Below are positions 46,093-56,218 of a DNA stretch of 64,000 nt, piece by piece. A program made the position numbers and the translations under genes. Each line of letters starts with the position of its first letter. Within the stretch, counting starts at the first letter, position 1. This stretch comes from Gaertneriomyces semiglobifer (lineage: Eukaryota; Chytridiomycota; Chytridiomycetes; Spizellomycetales; Spizellomycetaceae), in assembly GCA_025558075.1 (NCBI GenBank), contig JAHLKF010000020.1, positions 62,001-126,000 of the forward strand, in the 5' to 3' direction. A model generated the notes under the pieces. That model was not told the DNA's origin. It worked only from the letters and a program-made list of their open reading frames with translations, and did no database searches.

Positions 46093-47379
46093 CTACTGAA
46101 TACTCTCGTTTGTTCGTTCTCCAAAATGACCATTCCTTGCAGCATCAGGCTTCAGCCCATCGCTGTTTTGCATACCTGTCTCATCACTACCACTAACCCA
46201 CTCTTCAAATTCCTTCTTATCCGCCAACTGCACCGGCACAGCTTGCATCTTGCCATTTCCCGTAGACCCCACCTCATTCTGTCCTCCCAACAAACTTTCC
46301 ACTACCCAGTCTAGATCACTCACTCTCCACTCCCACCTCAACTCCCACTCTCCATCTTCTCGTAACCGAAATACCTCGTCCCACGGCGTGAAATGAGGGC
46401 TTGCAAACTGTACTTCCACCCTTTTCCGTCTATCCCTCACAATAGGTATCCCGCTAACATCGTCGGTAATGCAAAATTCTACGTCCAGCGAAACTCGTGT
46501 GTCAATCTTAAAATACACACCATCGTCCATCGCTTTTTGCATCACCTCCTTCTGGTGCGGGTACGAGATGAAATGGGAAGATGAAGACGGAATCACCAGT
46601 GAAATCAACGTCCACCATTTTTGGATCACATAGTCTGACGGTGCAGGGTAGGGTCCATACGTAAAGTGTAAACCCGTAACTGAAATTTTAGGTTTCGACT
46701 TCAATGTGAACGACACAGATCGTCCACGGCCCTGTAGAGTGTGAAACCCTGCTGCGAACCTATCCGCCAGGGACTTGACCATTACCGTCCGCAGTTTCTC
46801 CGGATCTCCTGCAACACTCGAGTCTGACAGCAACTTGAACAAATCCGATATAACCAGTGAACCATCGGTGCAGAATTGATCAGGGAAGTCGTACGAAGGG
46901 TATTGGAGGTGTTTACGAGCGCGAGCAATACCCACATTCAAAAAATGCTTATCGCGGAGGGCAGACCAAAATGTGGGACGAGGACGGCGGGATGGTGAGT
47001 CGGAAAGTGTCCATGGGTAGTCAGCGAGTTCTGTGGAGAGGGAGAGAGATTTGTTGAACAGTGATGGAATGGCAAACAGCGACTTCTGTTTCGATTTTGA
47101 CGAGATTGGCACTGGCTTTGCTGGTGGGGATATTTGCGAGGTTGGTAATGCTGGGACATTTTTAGATGATCGCTCTGGCGTTGATTCTAGCGTCGATGAC
47201 AATGTTGATGTTGGTGTTTCTGCAATCACTGGCGACTCTTGCAAAACAGCTGTAGCAGCCTGTGAAGACCGACATCGTCGTGGTTGAGATGGTGCTTTCA
47301 CCCCTCTACTTTTGCACCCGTGCACACCCCCAGCAAGCCCCTGTATCCGCATCCGACATAACCGATTGGCTACCTGCAT
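46093..47379 (-). CDS. Probable mitochondrial protein with a Tim44/MRPL45/Mba1-like C-terminal region, 428 aa
   Basis: Single open frame; the only near-start ATG is at 47377-47379. The first 40 residues are rich in Arg, Ala, Gly and Ser and free of acidic residues, like a mitochondrial presequence. A Ser/Pro/Thr linker follows. From about residue 145 the protein is ordered, with an FWSALRDKHFLNVGIARARKHL stretch and helices around DLFKLLSDS and LRTVMVKSLADRFAAGF. It then turns beta-rich (SVSFTLKSKPKISVTGLHF, YFKIDTRVSLDVEFCI, RKRVEVQFASPHF), a layout resembling Tim44-like domains of Mba1/MRPL45. This is a weak, pattern-only comparison. The coding status is well supported; the function is not. 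Confidence 0.6.
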   Translation of the reverse strand: MQVANRLCRMRIQGLAGGVHGCKSRGVKAPSQPRRCRSSQAATAVLQESPVIAETPTSTLSSTLESTPERSSKNVPALPTSQISPPAKPVPISSKSKQKSLFAIPSLFNKSLSLSTELADYPWTLSDSPSRRPRPTFWSALRDKHFLNVGIARARKHLQYPSYDFPDQFCTDGSLVISDLFKLLSDSSVAGDPEKLRTVMVKSLADRFAAGFHTLQGRGRSVSFTLKSKPKISVTGLHFTYGPYPAPSDYVIQKWWTLISLVIPSSSSHFISYPHQKEVMQKAMDDGVYFKIDTRVSLDVEFCITDDVSGIPIVRDRRKRVEVQFASPHFTPWDEVFRLREDGEWELRWEWRVSDLDWVVESLLGGQNEVGSTGNGKMQAVPVQLADKKEFEEWVSGSDETGMQNSDGLKPDAARNGHFGERTNESIQ

Positions 47380-47751
47380 CGTATCCCCTCCTCCTGTCAA
47401 GTCCGTCTCGCGCTCTCCTCTGCCGGATCGCTCTGCCTTGGTCGCCCATAAATTTAAAATTCGAAGTCGTTGGATTTCCCGTCGCTCGCTCGAACTTGAT
47501 CACGTGAGGATTACAACTAGGGCTCCTAGTGGACTTACATAAGCCGAATGCGCGTGTTGGGACTCTGCTGCCTTTGAAATTTTAGTCGTTACTGTTTAGG
47601 TTCTGCGGCTCCTAATGGTTAGTCCAGAAAGTGCCAAAGTGCCAAAGTGGAAAGTGGAAAGTGGAAAGTGGAATTAAGTAAAGTTTGTCGCTCCAGTGCA
47701 GCATAGCATAACGTTGACTCAAATAAAAAAGGTCATCTCTCTACCTCATCT

Positions 47752-50679
47752 CTACTCAAAAGCAATCCACTCTCCTTCAGTCACGTCCGCATTGACCTTG
47801 ATAATGACTGTCTCTCCCACTCTCTCCCAATCCGCCTTCTGTCCCTTAACATTCACCTGCTTAATCTCATCCTGCCCCAGTAAAATAACCTTCTCCACCT
47901 TCACGGCCTCCTTCCAGTCGCCCGTAAGCGTCACACTCACGATGCGGTTTTCCACGTTCACATCCACCACCTTGTACATCCCACTCTGGTACGCTTCGGT
48001 TCGGCCATCATCAATATAAAGTCTTCCCTTTGCAACTCCTCGGTCCAGCGCAATCAGTAGAGTATACGGATCATGCTTCATCAACGAGCTACTACGTCGT
48101 ACTCGTGAACGGGTAGGGACAACCGATCCAGCTCTCACGAGCACGGGGATATGATCCATGGGTGTTGAAAGCGATACCGTCTTGCCGGTGCTGGAGCTAA
48201 CATATGGAGTGTGCGAATGGTAATCGAACCAGGTAGTGTTCGGAGGAAGATATACGTCCACGGTATGTTGGTCTGGCGTGGTAACAGGGGTGACCAGAAG
48301 GGCGGAACCTAGCATATATTGCGTGTCCATGGCGTATGTGCGAGAATCGGACGGGAATTCGTACATCATGGGTCTAAAGGAGAGAGATTCGAGAGTTAGC
48401 CTTCTGGCATGCTGCTATCGCTCGTGAGACTGATCTCCAGCTTATTGAGCACGCATACCTCATGACACCCATTCCAGTGCTGCTCGCCTCCCAGAACAAT
48501 GTGTACAAGTACGGGAGGATCTTGTATCGCTCCCTGATCGCATTGCGGATATGGTGCGTCCAAGTGGGACCAAACAACCAGGGTTCACGGCGTTTGGCGT
48601 CAATGTGAGCATGGGCACGGAAGAACGGTTGGAATGCGCCGAGTTGGTACCAACGTAAAAGGAGTTCAGGCGACGGGTTACCGAAGAAGCCGCCAACATC
48701 AGCTAGGAAATGTGACCGCAATTAGAAATTCGTTTTTGAAAACTTTGACCGCGGTGGCATCATTAACGCTTATAGCAAGCAGCCGACCAGGCAATGCATG
48801 TAGCTCGGTATCTGGACTTACCACCCGAAAACGTGATTCCACTGGTACTCAAACTCAGCAGCATAGGCACACTCGCCTTCAAATGCGTCCACTCCGCCAT
48901 GTTATCGCCGGTCCACACTGCTCCATATCTTTGCGAGCCCGCAAAGAAAGCGCGGCTCAACAAAAACGGACGTACGCCCTCTTCCCTCTGCCGCAGTCCC
49001 TCAAAAGTTCCCCACATCATCAACGCTCCATACAAGTTATGCACGTCCCGATGTTCCACGCCCCCGGTGTGCAGGGCGTCTTTCGGCATCGTAATCTCGG
49101 GCCCTGTGAAGACTGAAGGCTCGTTCATATCATTCCAAACAAAAAGGGAAGGTGTGGATCCATTGTAAACCGAGAGGGAGAAACGATCACTCCAGAACTG
49201 GCGAACGACAGGCGAGAGGTAATCCAACCAACTCGAACTTCCGGGCCAACACCATCCATCAAACACCTCCCCGTTTGCAGTGTGGACAAAGTATTTTTTG
49301 TCCAATGCAATCTTATACAATGGGAAGGTGTCGTCGCGCTTAATGTGCGGGTCAATAATCACTACCATTTTCCGATCTCGCGTGGCCAACTGGTTTTGCA
49401 TCTGGGCAGGGTTAGGAAATTTCAAGGCGTCCCATGTGAAGTATCTCTTTCCGTTGGTATGTTCGATGTCGAGCCACAATACATCATACGGAATATCATG
49501 CTCATCAAAGCCGGCATCGACTTCCGCGACATCTTGTTCGTCGTTGTAATTCCAACGACATTGGTGATATGCGATCGCGAATAGAGGTGGTAGATACGGG
49601 CGGCCGGTGACAGATGTGTACTGACGGGTGAGCGCTGAAGGGGTAGGCCCTAGGAAGATGAAGATGTCGAGAATTCCAGATTCGATCATCCAGTGGGTGG
49701 AGGTCATCGCCTCAGAATTGGTATCTTGGAGCTTTTCGACATCAACCCACATTTCTGCGCTGTTCATCACATAGACACCACTAGTACCAGCTTTCCCGTG
49801 TCCGTACATAAAAGGGACACTTCCGTAGAGTGCCATGGGGTTATCCAATTCATATTCGAACACATCCAAGTTGTACAGTCGATAGGGGTCACTGTACGGT
49901 GCATTGGCACCCCTTGTGGCCGGCAAAGAAAATGGGGCTGCATGTTCAGGAATTCCATACACATGCTCAACGCCTGGGAAGGAGATGTCAATACCCATGG
50001 ACTGAGGACCGTGGGGCTTGCTGTCGAGTTTGCCGCCAAAGGATTCCGGGCCTTCATCTGCATACAACTCCTTTTTCAGGGCCGCAATCGTTTCCGAATC
50101 AGACTCAGTAATTTGTTCGGTGGCGTTGTGCATTTGACCAGTTTCGTAGTTCAAGTACCCTCGATTGTTAAGTATCACCTTCGGTACTCCATTCTCCCAA
50201 AATTCAAGTTTGAAGGGATTGTGATGGATGACGATCTTGCCGATCTTCTCTTCGCCAGGTTTATGTCCGAAGAGTACATTGGTCACTCCGTTTGTGGTGT
50301 GGCTCTCAACATCCACAGGCGACGGGAATGTGCTCTTCTCCACTGCCAACTCCCCAACTTCGAACCTCGCCTTTGCATCCTTCTTATTCTCCTTGATCCT
50401 TAGTCTAACCGTATTATCCTCTCGTACATCCAAGGAAAACTCAAACTCTTCATTCTGGGTGTTGTGTAAAGTTCCTTTTACAACTGAATTTTGGACGGTG
50501 GGGGGCCCGGAGAGCTTGTAGGACGAAGGACGATGGGAAGTCAGGGAAGCAAAACCACGTTGACGTCTACAAAAGGCCGACTGAGCACAAGTTTTAAAGT
50601 CATGGCGTTTGACGGCGTGGACTTGAAGAAGGGTCGCAAAGAGGACCAGTGTCAGAAAGAACAGCTGTCTTGGCTTCAT
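47752..50679 (-). CDS. ROT2: Glucosidase II alpha subunit (GH31), ER glycoprotein processing, three exons, 907 aa
   Basis: Removes the two inner alpha-1,3-glucoses from N-glycans in the ER lumen. Exons are 50679-48822, 48702-48459 and 48373-47752, with GTAAGT and GTATGC donors and TAG acceptors, all in phase. An N-terminal signal peptide ([19 protein letters not shown], then VHA) is followed by the KRxDFKxCxQxxFCRR motif typical of this enzyme. GH31 signatures are [19 protein letters not shown], the nucleophile region [10 protein letters not shown], the acid/base WTGDN, and [21 protein letters not shown] across the first splice. No ER-retention signal is at the C-terminus, as expected, since retention comes from the beta subunit. 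Exon phases and motifs make this secure. Confidence 0.95.
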
Positions 50680-51046
50680 TGGTGTTGCTATCTGGTACTT
50701 ATCAGGCAATAGAGGATTGCATTCTATGAGATTGAAGGTTTCCTGCACCAGAGAACAATGTGGTCCACGGTGAGATCTGCCGCAAGAGCTATGACTGGAA
50801 AGTTCAGATGCTGCGATGATACGCGTTGGAACTTTGCGGAAACTGAACTGAAAGCACCACTTCTAAAACTTTGCGTTAACGACGTACTGGCCGAATAGAC
50901 ATGTTGGTTTCCCGAAGATTGTAGGCTGCATGGATTTCAGGCAGGCGGTAATGCTCATAATGAAGATTAAAGTTGAATGCAGCACAGAATGCAGGTGCCA
51001 TGTGAGACCCTCCACATCAAAAACTTTCCAGCCCTAATGCCAATGA
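50680..51046. other. Intergenic region of about 370 nt upstream of the glucosidase gene
   Basis: No gene or clear TATA box was seen. It contains the glucosidase promoter and the 3' end of the next minus-strand gene. Confidence 0.4.
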
Positions 51047-51466
51047 CTATTCAACACCAATTCTGCCACTCCTATTCCCGAACCCCCACTTTCCAACTCG
51101 GAACTGTGTTCTTTTGACCGCATCCTGCAAATCTCTCACAAGGCCCTTCCCTCCAGAATGCATTGAATCTCGTTGCGCCTCACCCACATAGCAATACACC
51201 GTACCCTCCCACAACCCCACCGCCTTCATCCTCTCAATCTCATCCGATATAAGCGCATTACTCCCTTCTCCCAAGAACTCTCTCGTTTGTGGTGAGAACG
51301 CGACACTCAACTGCGAAGACTCTGACGACGCGTCGACAACAAACTGTTGCAGGTCCGGGCTGGCCTTGATGGTTTTGCAGAGATCGCCTACTGTTGCGGA
51401 TGTAGTGATGTTGATGGTCGATATCACCTTGGCCGATGGCAGTATGAGGTGTACTTGTAATGGCAT
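51047..51466 (-). CDS. Small hypothetical protein, 139 aa, possible ubiquitin-like fold
   Basis: I do not recognise this protein. The first 40 residues alternate as beta strand-loop-strand-helix (PLQVHLILP, VISTINITTSATVGDLCKTI), a pattern compatible with a ubiquitin-like beta-grasp start. The later part is less regular and ends in a basic, Gly-rich tail. It starts with ATG at 51464-51466, and lies 81 nt downstream of the J-protein stop on the same strand. It might be transcribed independently. Confidence 0.55.
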   Translation of the reverse strand: MPLQVHLILPSAKVISTINITTSATVGDLCKTIKASPDLQQFVVDASSESSQLSVAFSPQTREFLGEGSNALISDEIERMKAVGLWEGTVYCYVGEAQRDSMHSGGKGLVRDLQDAVKRTQFRVGKWGFGNRSGRIGVE

Positions 51467-51547
51467 CGTTTCTTTTTAAAATCTTGATATATTTACAAAT
51501 GATGCAGAGTGCGGTAATAAATACAGAGTGCCAAGAAGAGACCATTG

Positions 51548-52247
51548 CTACCGCTTGGAGTACCCAGAATAACCCAACGCATCGCCCAACCCTTCGCGTT
51601 CTCTCGCAGCAGCCCATTCTGCCCAAGCCAGATCGTGTTCTCTCTCGTGCTGCGACAGAGCATAGTATGACACCAAAGAACTCAGGGTAAAGAGCGCTGT
51701 TAAGCCAAGTAAAAAGGGCTTCAGCACTGTAAGCAGGCATGTCAGTAAAATTGAAACCACACAAGTTACATGGAAAGCAGTCTTTGTATTACATCCGCTT
51801 ACCTTTCGATGCATTGGCAGGAGAATAGCCTTGAGTCCACAAGTCTGCCGATTGATGGCAGTGACCCTCTGTAGCATCCCTCCGTTCCCTATTTATCGTC
51901 GCTGCCGCATGATACTGTGCCCTCGCCAAGTCATCTGATAACAAATGGTATGCATCCTGTATCAACATGTAAACCTTCTGTGACTGGGCTTGCTCCGCTG
52001 TGGGTTTGTTGACGGTACGGTCAGGGTGATGCTCCAGAGAGAGTTGGTAGTAATGGGCCTTGATATCTTTGAGGGTAGCGGTGGTGGGTAGTTTGAGAAC
52101 ATCATAAGGGGACAGCTCATGGTGGGGCCAGCTGATGATGGGAGTTGATGTGGAGGCCGCGCGGGCATATGATGCGCCAATGCCGCGAGATGAGGTATGG
52201 CGCGAGAGATGTACACAGTGACGAGACACTGGACGCAGGAACAACAT
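51548..52247 (-). CDS. J-domain protein with mitochondrial-type presequence and C-terminal membrane helix, two exons, 207 aa
   Basis: Hsp70 co-chaperone. Exons are 52247-51803 and 51726-51548; the 76-nt intron has a GTAAGC donor and ACAG acceptor. The N-terminus (MLFLRPVSRHCVHLSRHTSS) is basic, hydroxylated and acid-free, like a mitochondrial targeting signal. A J domain spans residues about 40-110, with SPYDVLKLP and the HPD tripeptide in LEHHPDRT. A single hydrophobic helix (PFLLGLTALFTLSSLVSYYAL) lies near the C-terminus, followed by a charged, Glu/Arg/Ala-rich tail. No zinc-finger or DnaJ C-terminal domain is present, so it is a type III J protein. Inner-membrane placement is inference. 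Confidence 0.85.
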
Positions 52248-52733
52248 TCTGTCGAGATTCTCGTCCCAGCCAGATTTCGAACCGTCTGTTTTCGCCCGGT
52301 CTATTGTAGAGTGTATATCCAGCTGCCAGTTCCAGAAGCCCCGCGGCAATTGCAACGCGGGATCATCTTTCGACAACGGAATTTCATGAACATTTTATAG
52401 GGGTAGGCACCAAGGTCCACATACCCGGATAGTTTAGGTGATATGTACAGGGCCAGGCAACTCCATGGACTTTTCCAATGCTCGGTTGGATGGTTACATA
52501 TTTGATCCATGCCCCCAACCCTCCAGGTCATGCATTTCGCATACTGGATGTGTCAGCTGCCGCTAGACTCGACAAATACAGTTGGTTCCGAGCAAGGTTG
52601 CGTGCATCCAAGCTCATTGTAACCGCAGCCTCATCAGGGTATACTTGATTTATTGCGAAAGCACATCCGCTACTGGTGTCTAAATGTGTCTAACCTATAC
52701 AGCTATTCTGTTGTGATTTAGTCGGCCATCGAA
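52248..52733. other. Intergenic region of about 490 nt between the J-protein and AAA genes
   Basis: No gene, tRNA or repeat was recognised. Confidence 0.4.
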
Positions 52734-54668
52734 CTAATACTTTTTGGCAGAAGCCATGTCCGCCCTGCCCAACGCAGTAATGCCAATGGTTTCTTCAATG
52801 AGTGCTTGACTCAGAGGCTTCTGAGTCTCTTGCGCAAGCGCTAACGCTAAACGCACAGCGTTTTTGATTTGTCGCCCGTTCATAATATGTCGGCCGAGCG
52901 CCTGATAATCCAGTCGCTCAGCTTCAATAGGCATGCGCGATATCAACGTCTCCCAGACTTTACTGCGAGCGTCGGCTGCAAGTTCCTCGTACTTCAATGC
53001 AATCGTGACTCGGCTCTCAAAAGCGGGATCGAACTCGGTGACTCGGTTTGTTGTCAAAAACAGAATGCCCTGGTGGTATTCAAGCAAGCGCAGCATCACA
53101 CAGACCATGGCATTGCGCAAAACGTCAGAGGTAGTTCTCTTTTCGAGGAAAACATCTGCTTCGTCAATCAATGTCAATGCATCCCACCCAGCGCACAACG
53201 TCAGTACTTCTCCCAGACGGCGTTCCATGCCCTCTGGTGTAACACCAAGTTCTCCCATCGTCACATAGTAGAGCGGCTTATGTAGCACTTCTGCAATGGC
53301 CTCCGCGGTCAATGTTTTTCCCACGCCGGGAGGTCCATGAAGTAAGAAAATGGAACCGCCGCTTTTGCCGGCAATAATGTCATCAAAGGCGGTACTGCCG
53401 AACCGCACGAGAGCACGGATGAGCTGTTTCCGTTTGGGATCAATGACAAGTTGGTCAAACGCGTTGTCATTGAAATTGATATTGTGCAACCCGTCCACAA
53501 GTACGTGACCCCAGCCTTTACTGCTGAAACTGAAGCCCACCAGCGCTGGCCAAGTCAGCACTTGCAGTTCTGCAGGAAGCTCTTTGAAAAGAATCATGGT
53601 ATCATTAGACTGCTTACCAGAGTTTCCGCGCTGATCAACCTGAAGGCGCTTATACCGCCCGGCCATTTGCATCAGGGCAAGCGTCGACTCATCTGAGCCT
53701 TGTGATGCGTGATGACCCATGACGGTACCTCGGGCGCAATCAACTACCATGCGACCGCTCGTTGGAAGCCGCGCGCCGGCGGTTGAAACGCCATTGGATG
53801 TGGTGCCGTGCAGGAAAAAGGTATCAGGTCCATGTGCAAGGAACTGCACTCCTCGGGCAAACTTCGCGTACTTTGCTCCCCTCTCAAGGAGTTCTTGCCG
53901 CATAGAGACATCCAGAGGCCGATATGGAAGCTCTGCAATCTGACGAGTGCGCGCACCCATCCATCCTGACATGACTTCTTCGAATTCAATGACAGCAAAT
54001 TCTTCGCCCACACTGGCCACAAATTCAAGTCTCATATGAAAGCTCTTTTCAAATCCAAATAGTTTCCTGCGCTCCTCAAAATACGTCTGCGACACCTTGA
54101 ACCCGCAAGTGGCGCCTGCAACCGACGTTGTGCCAGCAAGTACACTTCCGGGTAGGTACAGTTCAGGCAGAGCATCAAAAGTGACAGATCCTTGAGCGAC
54201 AAGCTCTTTAGCTGCGGCAATATCACTTGCAAAGATTTCCTCCGTTTCCCGAATCAACTCATGTAAACCATCCACAGTGACTGCCTCACCCTGCTTGCTC
54301 ACAGAAAAGCCAAATGTACTGAAGAGCTGTAGCGCGTTGTATCGCACATACTTGATAAAGTACAAGGACTCATCTCCCGTATCAACTCCATGATTGTATT
54401 CATCAAGGATTAATGCGAGATGCCGTAGCTTGTTCAGCACATGGTACACTCTGCTGGCAGAGAACATGGTAGACGCGCCCATCGAGCTTATCCAGCTTCT
54501 TACAACCGTTTTAAGAGGGATGTTGGTGTGCCGAGACGATCCATCCTGCGAGAACTTGAACCTGACCTCATTGTCACTCTTTTCAACACTAAACGGACGT
54601 GTACTAGTTGTCATCACTTCTTGCGATTGAACTGGCAGACTTCGCGGAACTGGCGGTGGTGGAGGCAT
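52734..54668 (-). CDS. AAA-family ATPase with a long N-terminal region, single exon, 644 aa
   Basis: The ATPase module is at the C-terminus: Walker A GPPGVGKT near residue 445, Walker B LTLIDEADVFLE, sensor TTNR, and an Arg-finger-like FESRV. The roughly 400 upstream residues, with a SWISSMG helix, a beta-rich middle and RGTVMGH, match the architecture of fungal AAA proteins that carry a DUF7025-type N-terminal part; that comparison is from memory and not certain. The start at 54666-54668 is the first ATG of the frame; the frame runs upstream without one. The intronless structure is unusual beside the heavily split neighbours. The biological role is unknown. Confidence 0.85.
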   Translation of the reverse strand: MPPPPPVPRSLPVQSQEVMTTSTRPFSVEKSDNEVRFKFSQDGSSRHTNIPLKTVVRSWISSMGASTMFSASRVYHVLNKLRHLALILDEYNHGVDTGDESLYFIKYVRYNALQLFSTFGFSVSKQGEAVTVDGLHELIRETEEIFASDIAAAKELVAQGSVTFDALPELYLPGSVLAGTTSVAGATCGFKVSQTYFEERRKLFGFEKSFHMRLEFVASVGEEFAVIEFEEVMSGWMGARTRQIAELPYRPLDVSMRQELLERGAKYAKFARGVQFLAHGPDTFFLHGTTSNGVSTAGARLPTSGRMVVDCARGTVMGHHASQGSDESTLALMQMAGRYKRLQVDQRGNSGKQSNDTMILFKELPAELQVLTWPALVGFSFSSKGWGHVLVDGLHNINFNDNAFDQLVIDPKRKQLIRALVRFGSTAFDDIIAGKSGGSIFLLHGPPGVGKTLTAEAIAEVLHKPLYYVTMGELGVTPEGMERRLGEVLTLCAGWDALTLIDEADVFLEKRTTSDVLRNAMVCVMLRLLEYHQGILFLTTNRVTEFDPAFESRVTIALKYEELAADARSKVWETLISRMPIEAERLDYQALGRHIMNGRQIKNAVRLALALAQETQKPLSQALIEETIGITALGRADMASAKKY

Positions 54669-55085
54669 GTCGGGCTTAGGGACGCAAAGCGAACTGGGGA
54701 CGAATCGACTGGCGTCGTATTGGGAACAACGCGGGAGCGTATAAGGAGGCACTCGTTCCCTTTCCTCTTATTAAGACGGACCATCAGAAATACACAGAGA
54801 CATATCGCACGGTTTCATAACACCTTTAAGTTATTTTCTACCACTGCACCATTTCCGTCAACGGTGAGCGCCAGCGCTACCCTCTACTCTATACGATCTA
54901 CAACTCGTTGAAGTCTCGCGCATAATAGGATAACGCGACATGTTGATATGTCCTGACAGACTTCCACGCGAACACTCGCGATTCAAACCTTTACCTGCAA
55001 TCCTTTCAGCACTTCCGTACTGGCGCAGATGCCCTTCCAACTGGTGTTGCGTCAGCCACAGACCTCATTAACGCCTCTCGTCATC
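54669..55085. other. Intergenic region of about 420 nt
   Basis: Promoter side of the AAA gene and 3' side of ureD. Nothing else was recognised. Confidence 0.4.
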
Positions 55086-56078
55086 TTATAGACCATCCCA
55101 CACGCTGTCACCAATCACACCTTTCAGTTCGTCGAATAACAAACTCTTCAGGAACTCATTCATTACTTCACTCCTCACGGCGGCGGCCTTAACAACAATT
55201 CCTACAAGCTTATCCTCTTTCTTTCCGAGCGGTGGCTTTATGTCATTCGGTATATCGGACACACTCCATATCAGATCGCGCCCCTTTTGTATGTTGATCG
55301 AGTTCCCCGTGCCTTTCGATGTGATGATGAATTGGCTATATGATGAGGTAACATGGGAGATCAACGCATTGAGTCGTGGACCAATAATAAAGAGAGTGGC
55401 AAAGATATGGTAGGGGTATAATCTTGGCGTATAAGATCGAGAAAGCGCACCATCTTGTTGCATACCCTCCTCCGGCTTCCCTGAACCATGAGCGTTTTCA
55501 TCACGTATCACCCAGTCATCTCTCACAACCGTCCTCCTGGTCCCGTCCTCGTTCTGGACACAGATTTCATTTCGCGACTCGTACAGTTCAAAGTCCCAGG
55601 TTTCTCCTCGTGATGCTCGTCCGCATGTGAAGCAATCCAGGACTAACAAGCTTGCGGCGGGGTGTAACACGAACTGCTGGCGTTGGACGAAGCGAGCTCG
55701 AGATGTCATTTGAAGGGGGTGGGGAAGGTAAACCAACAGCGCATGTGCGGCAATCTGAGTGGTGATGGACTGTCGGACGCCTATGGAAGCGCTGCTGGGA
55801 TCGGTGTCTGTCTTGGAATGGGCGAAAACTCGACCCCATCCTCTCGTTAACAAACTAAGCGCACATCCCTGATGGATATGAATGGTGGCGGCAATGGTGT
55901 CGCCGCTGACGTAGCCCCCACCAAAGGAGAGGATGTAGACTGTAGTGTGATGTGAAGATGTTGGGGTTGGAGAGAGAAAACGGAGGGGATAAGTGGAGGA
56001 GAGATGGGTGAGATGCTGACGGGTGGAGGTCGAGGACAGTGCGACCTGAATGTGGCCCGTCCCTGGTGACGGCGGCAT
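55086..56078 (-). CDS. ureD: Urease accessory protein UreD, single exon, 330 aa
   Basis: Helps load nickel into urease together with UreF and UreG. The family landmarks are present: VYILSFGGGYVSGD near residue 47, LLTRGWGRVF, a conserved ITTQIAAHALLVYLPHPLQ stretch, SLLVLDCFTCGRASRGETWDF, and the C-terminal VVKAAAVRSEVMNEFLK. Fungal UreD is usually about 300-350 aa, so the length fits. The ATG at 56076-56078 starts with MPPSPGTGHIQVALS, a normal start. Urease, UreF and UreG are not in this window, but their presence elsewhere is expected. Confidence 0.93.
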   Translation of the reverse strand: MPPSPGTGHIQVALSSTSTRQHLTHLSSTYPLRFLSPTPTSSHHTTVYILSFGGGYVSGDTIAATIHIHQGCALSLLTRGWGRVFAHSKTDTDPSSASIGVRQSITTQIAAHALLVYLPHPLQMTSRARFVQRQQFVLHPAASLLVLDCFTCGRASRGETWDFELYESRNEICVQNEDGTRRTVVRDDWVIRDENAHGSGKPEEGMQQDGALSRSYTPRLYPYHIFATLFIIGPRLNALISHVTSSYSQFIITSKGTGNSINIQKGRDLIWSVSDIPNDIKPPLGKKEDKLVGIVVKAAAVRSEVMNEFLKSLLFDELKGVIGDSVWDGL

Positions 56079-56218
56079 GGTCTCCGTCTTGGTCTACGTG
56101 CACCGTGCGATGCGAATATTCATGCTCTCGCGCGCCGGTAAATACACGGGTGAAGCGTACATGTAGCCATTAAGTCATCTCCCACCACACTTTACAAGAA
56201 AGACCGTCCAACACATTG

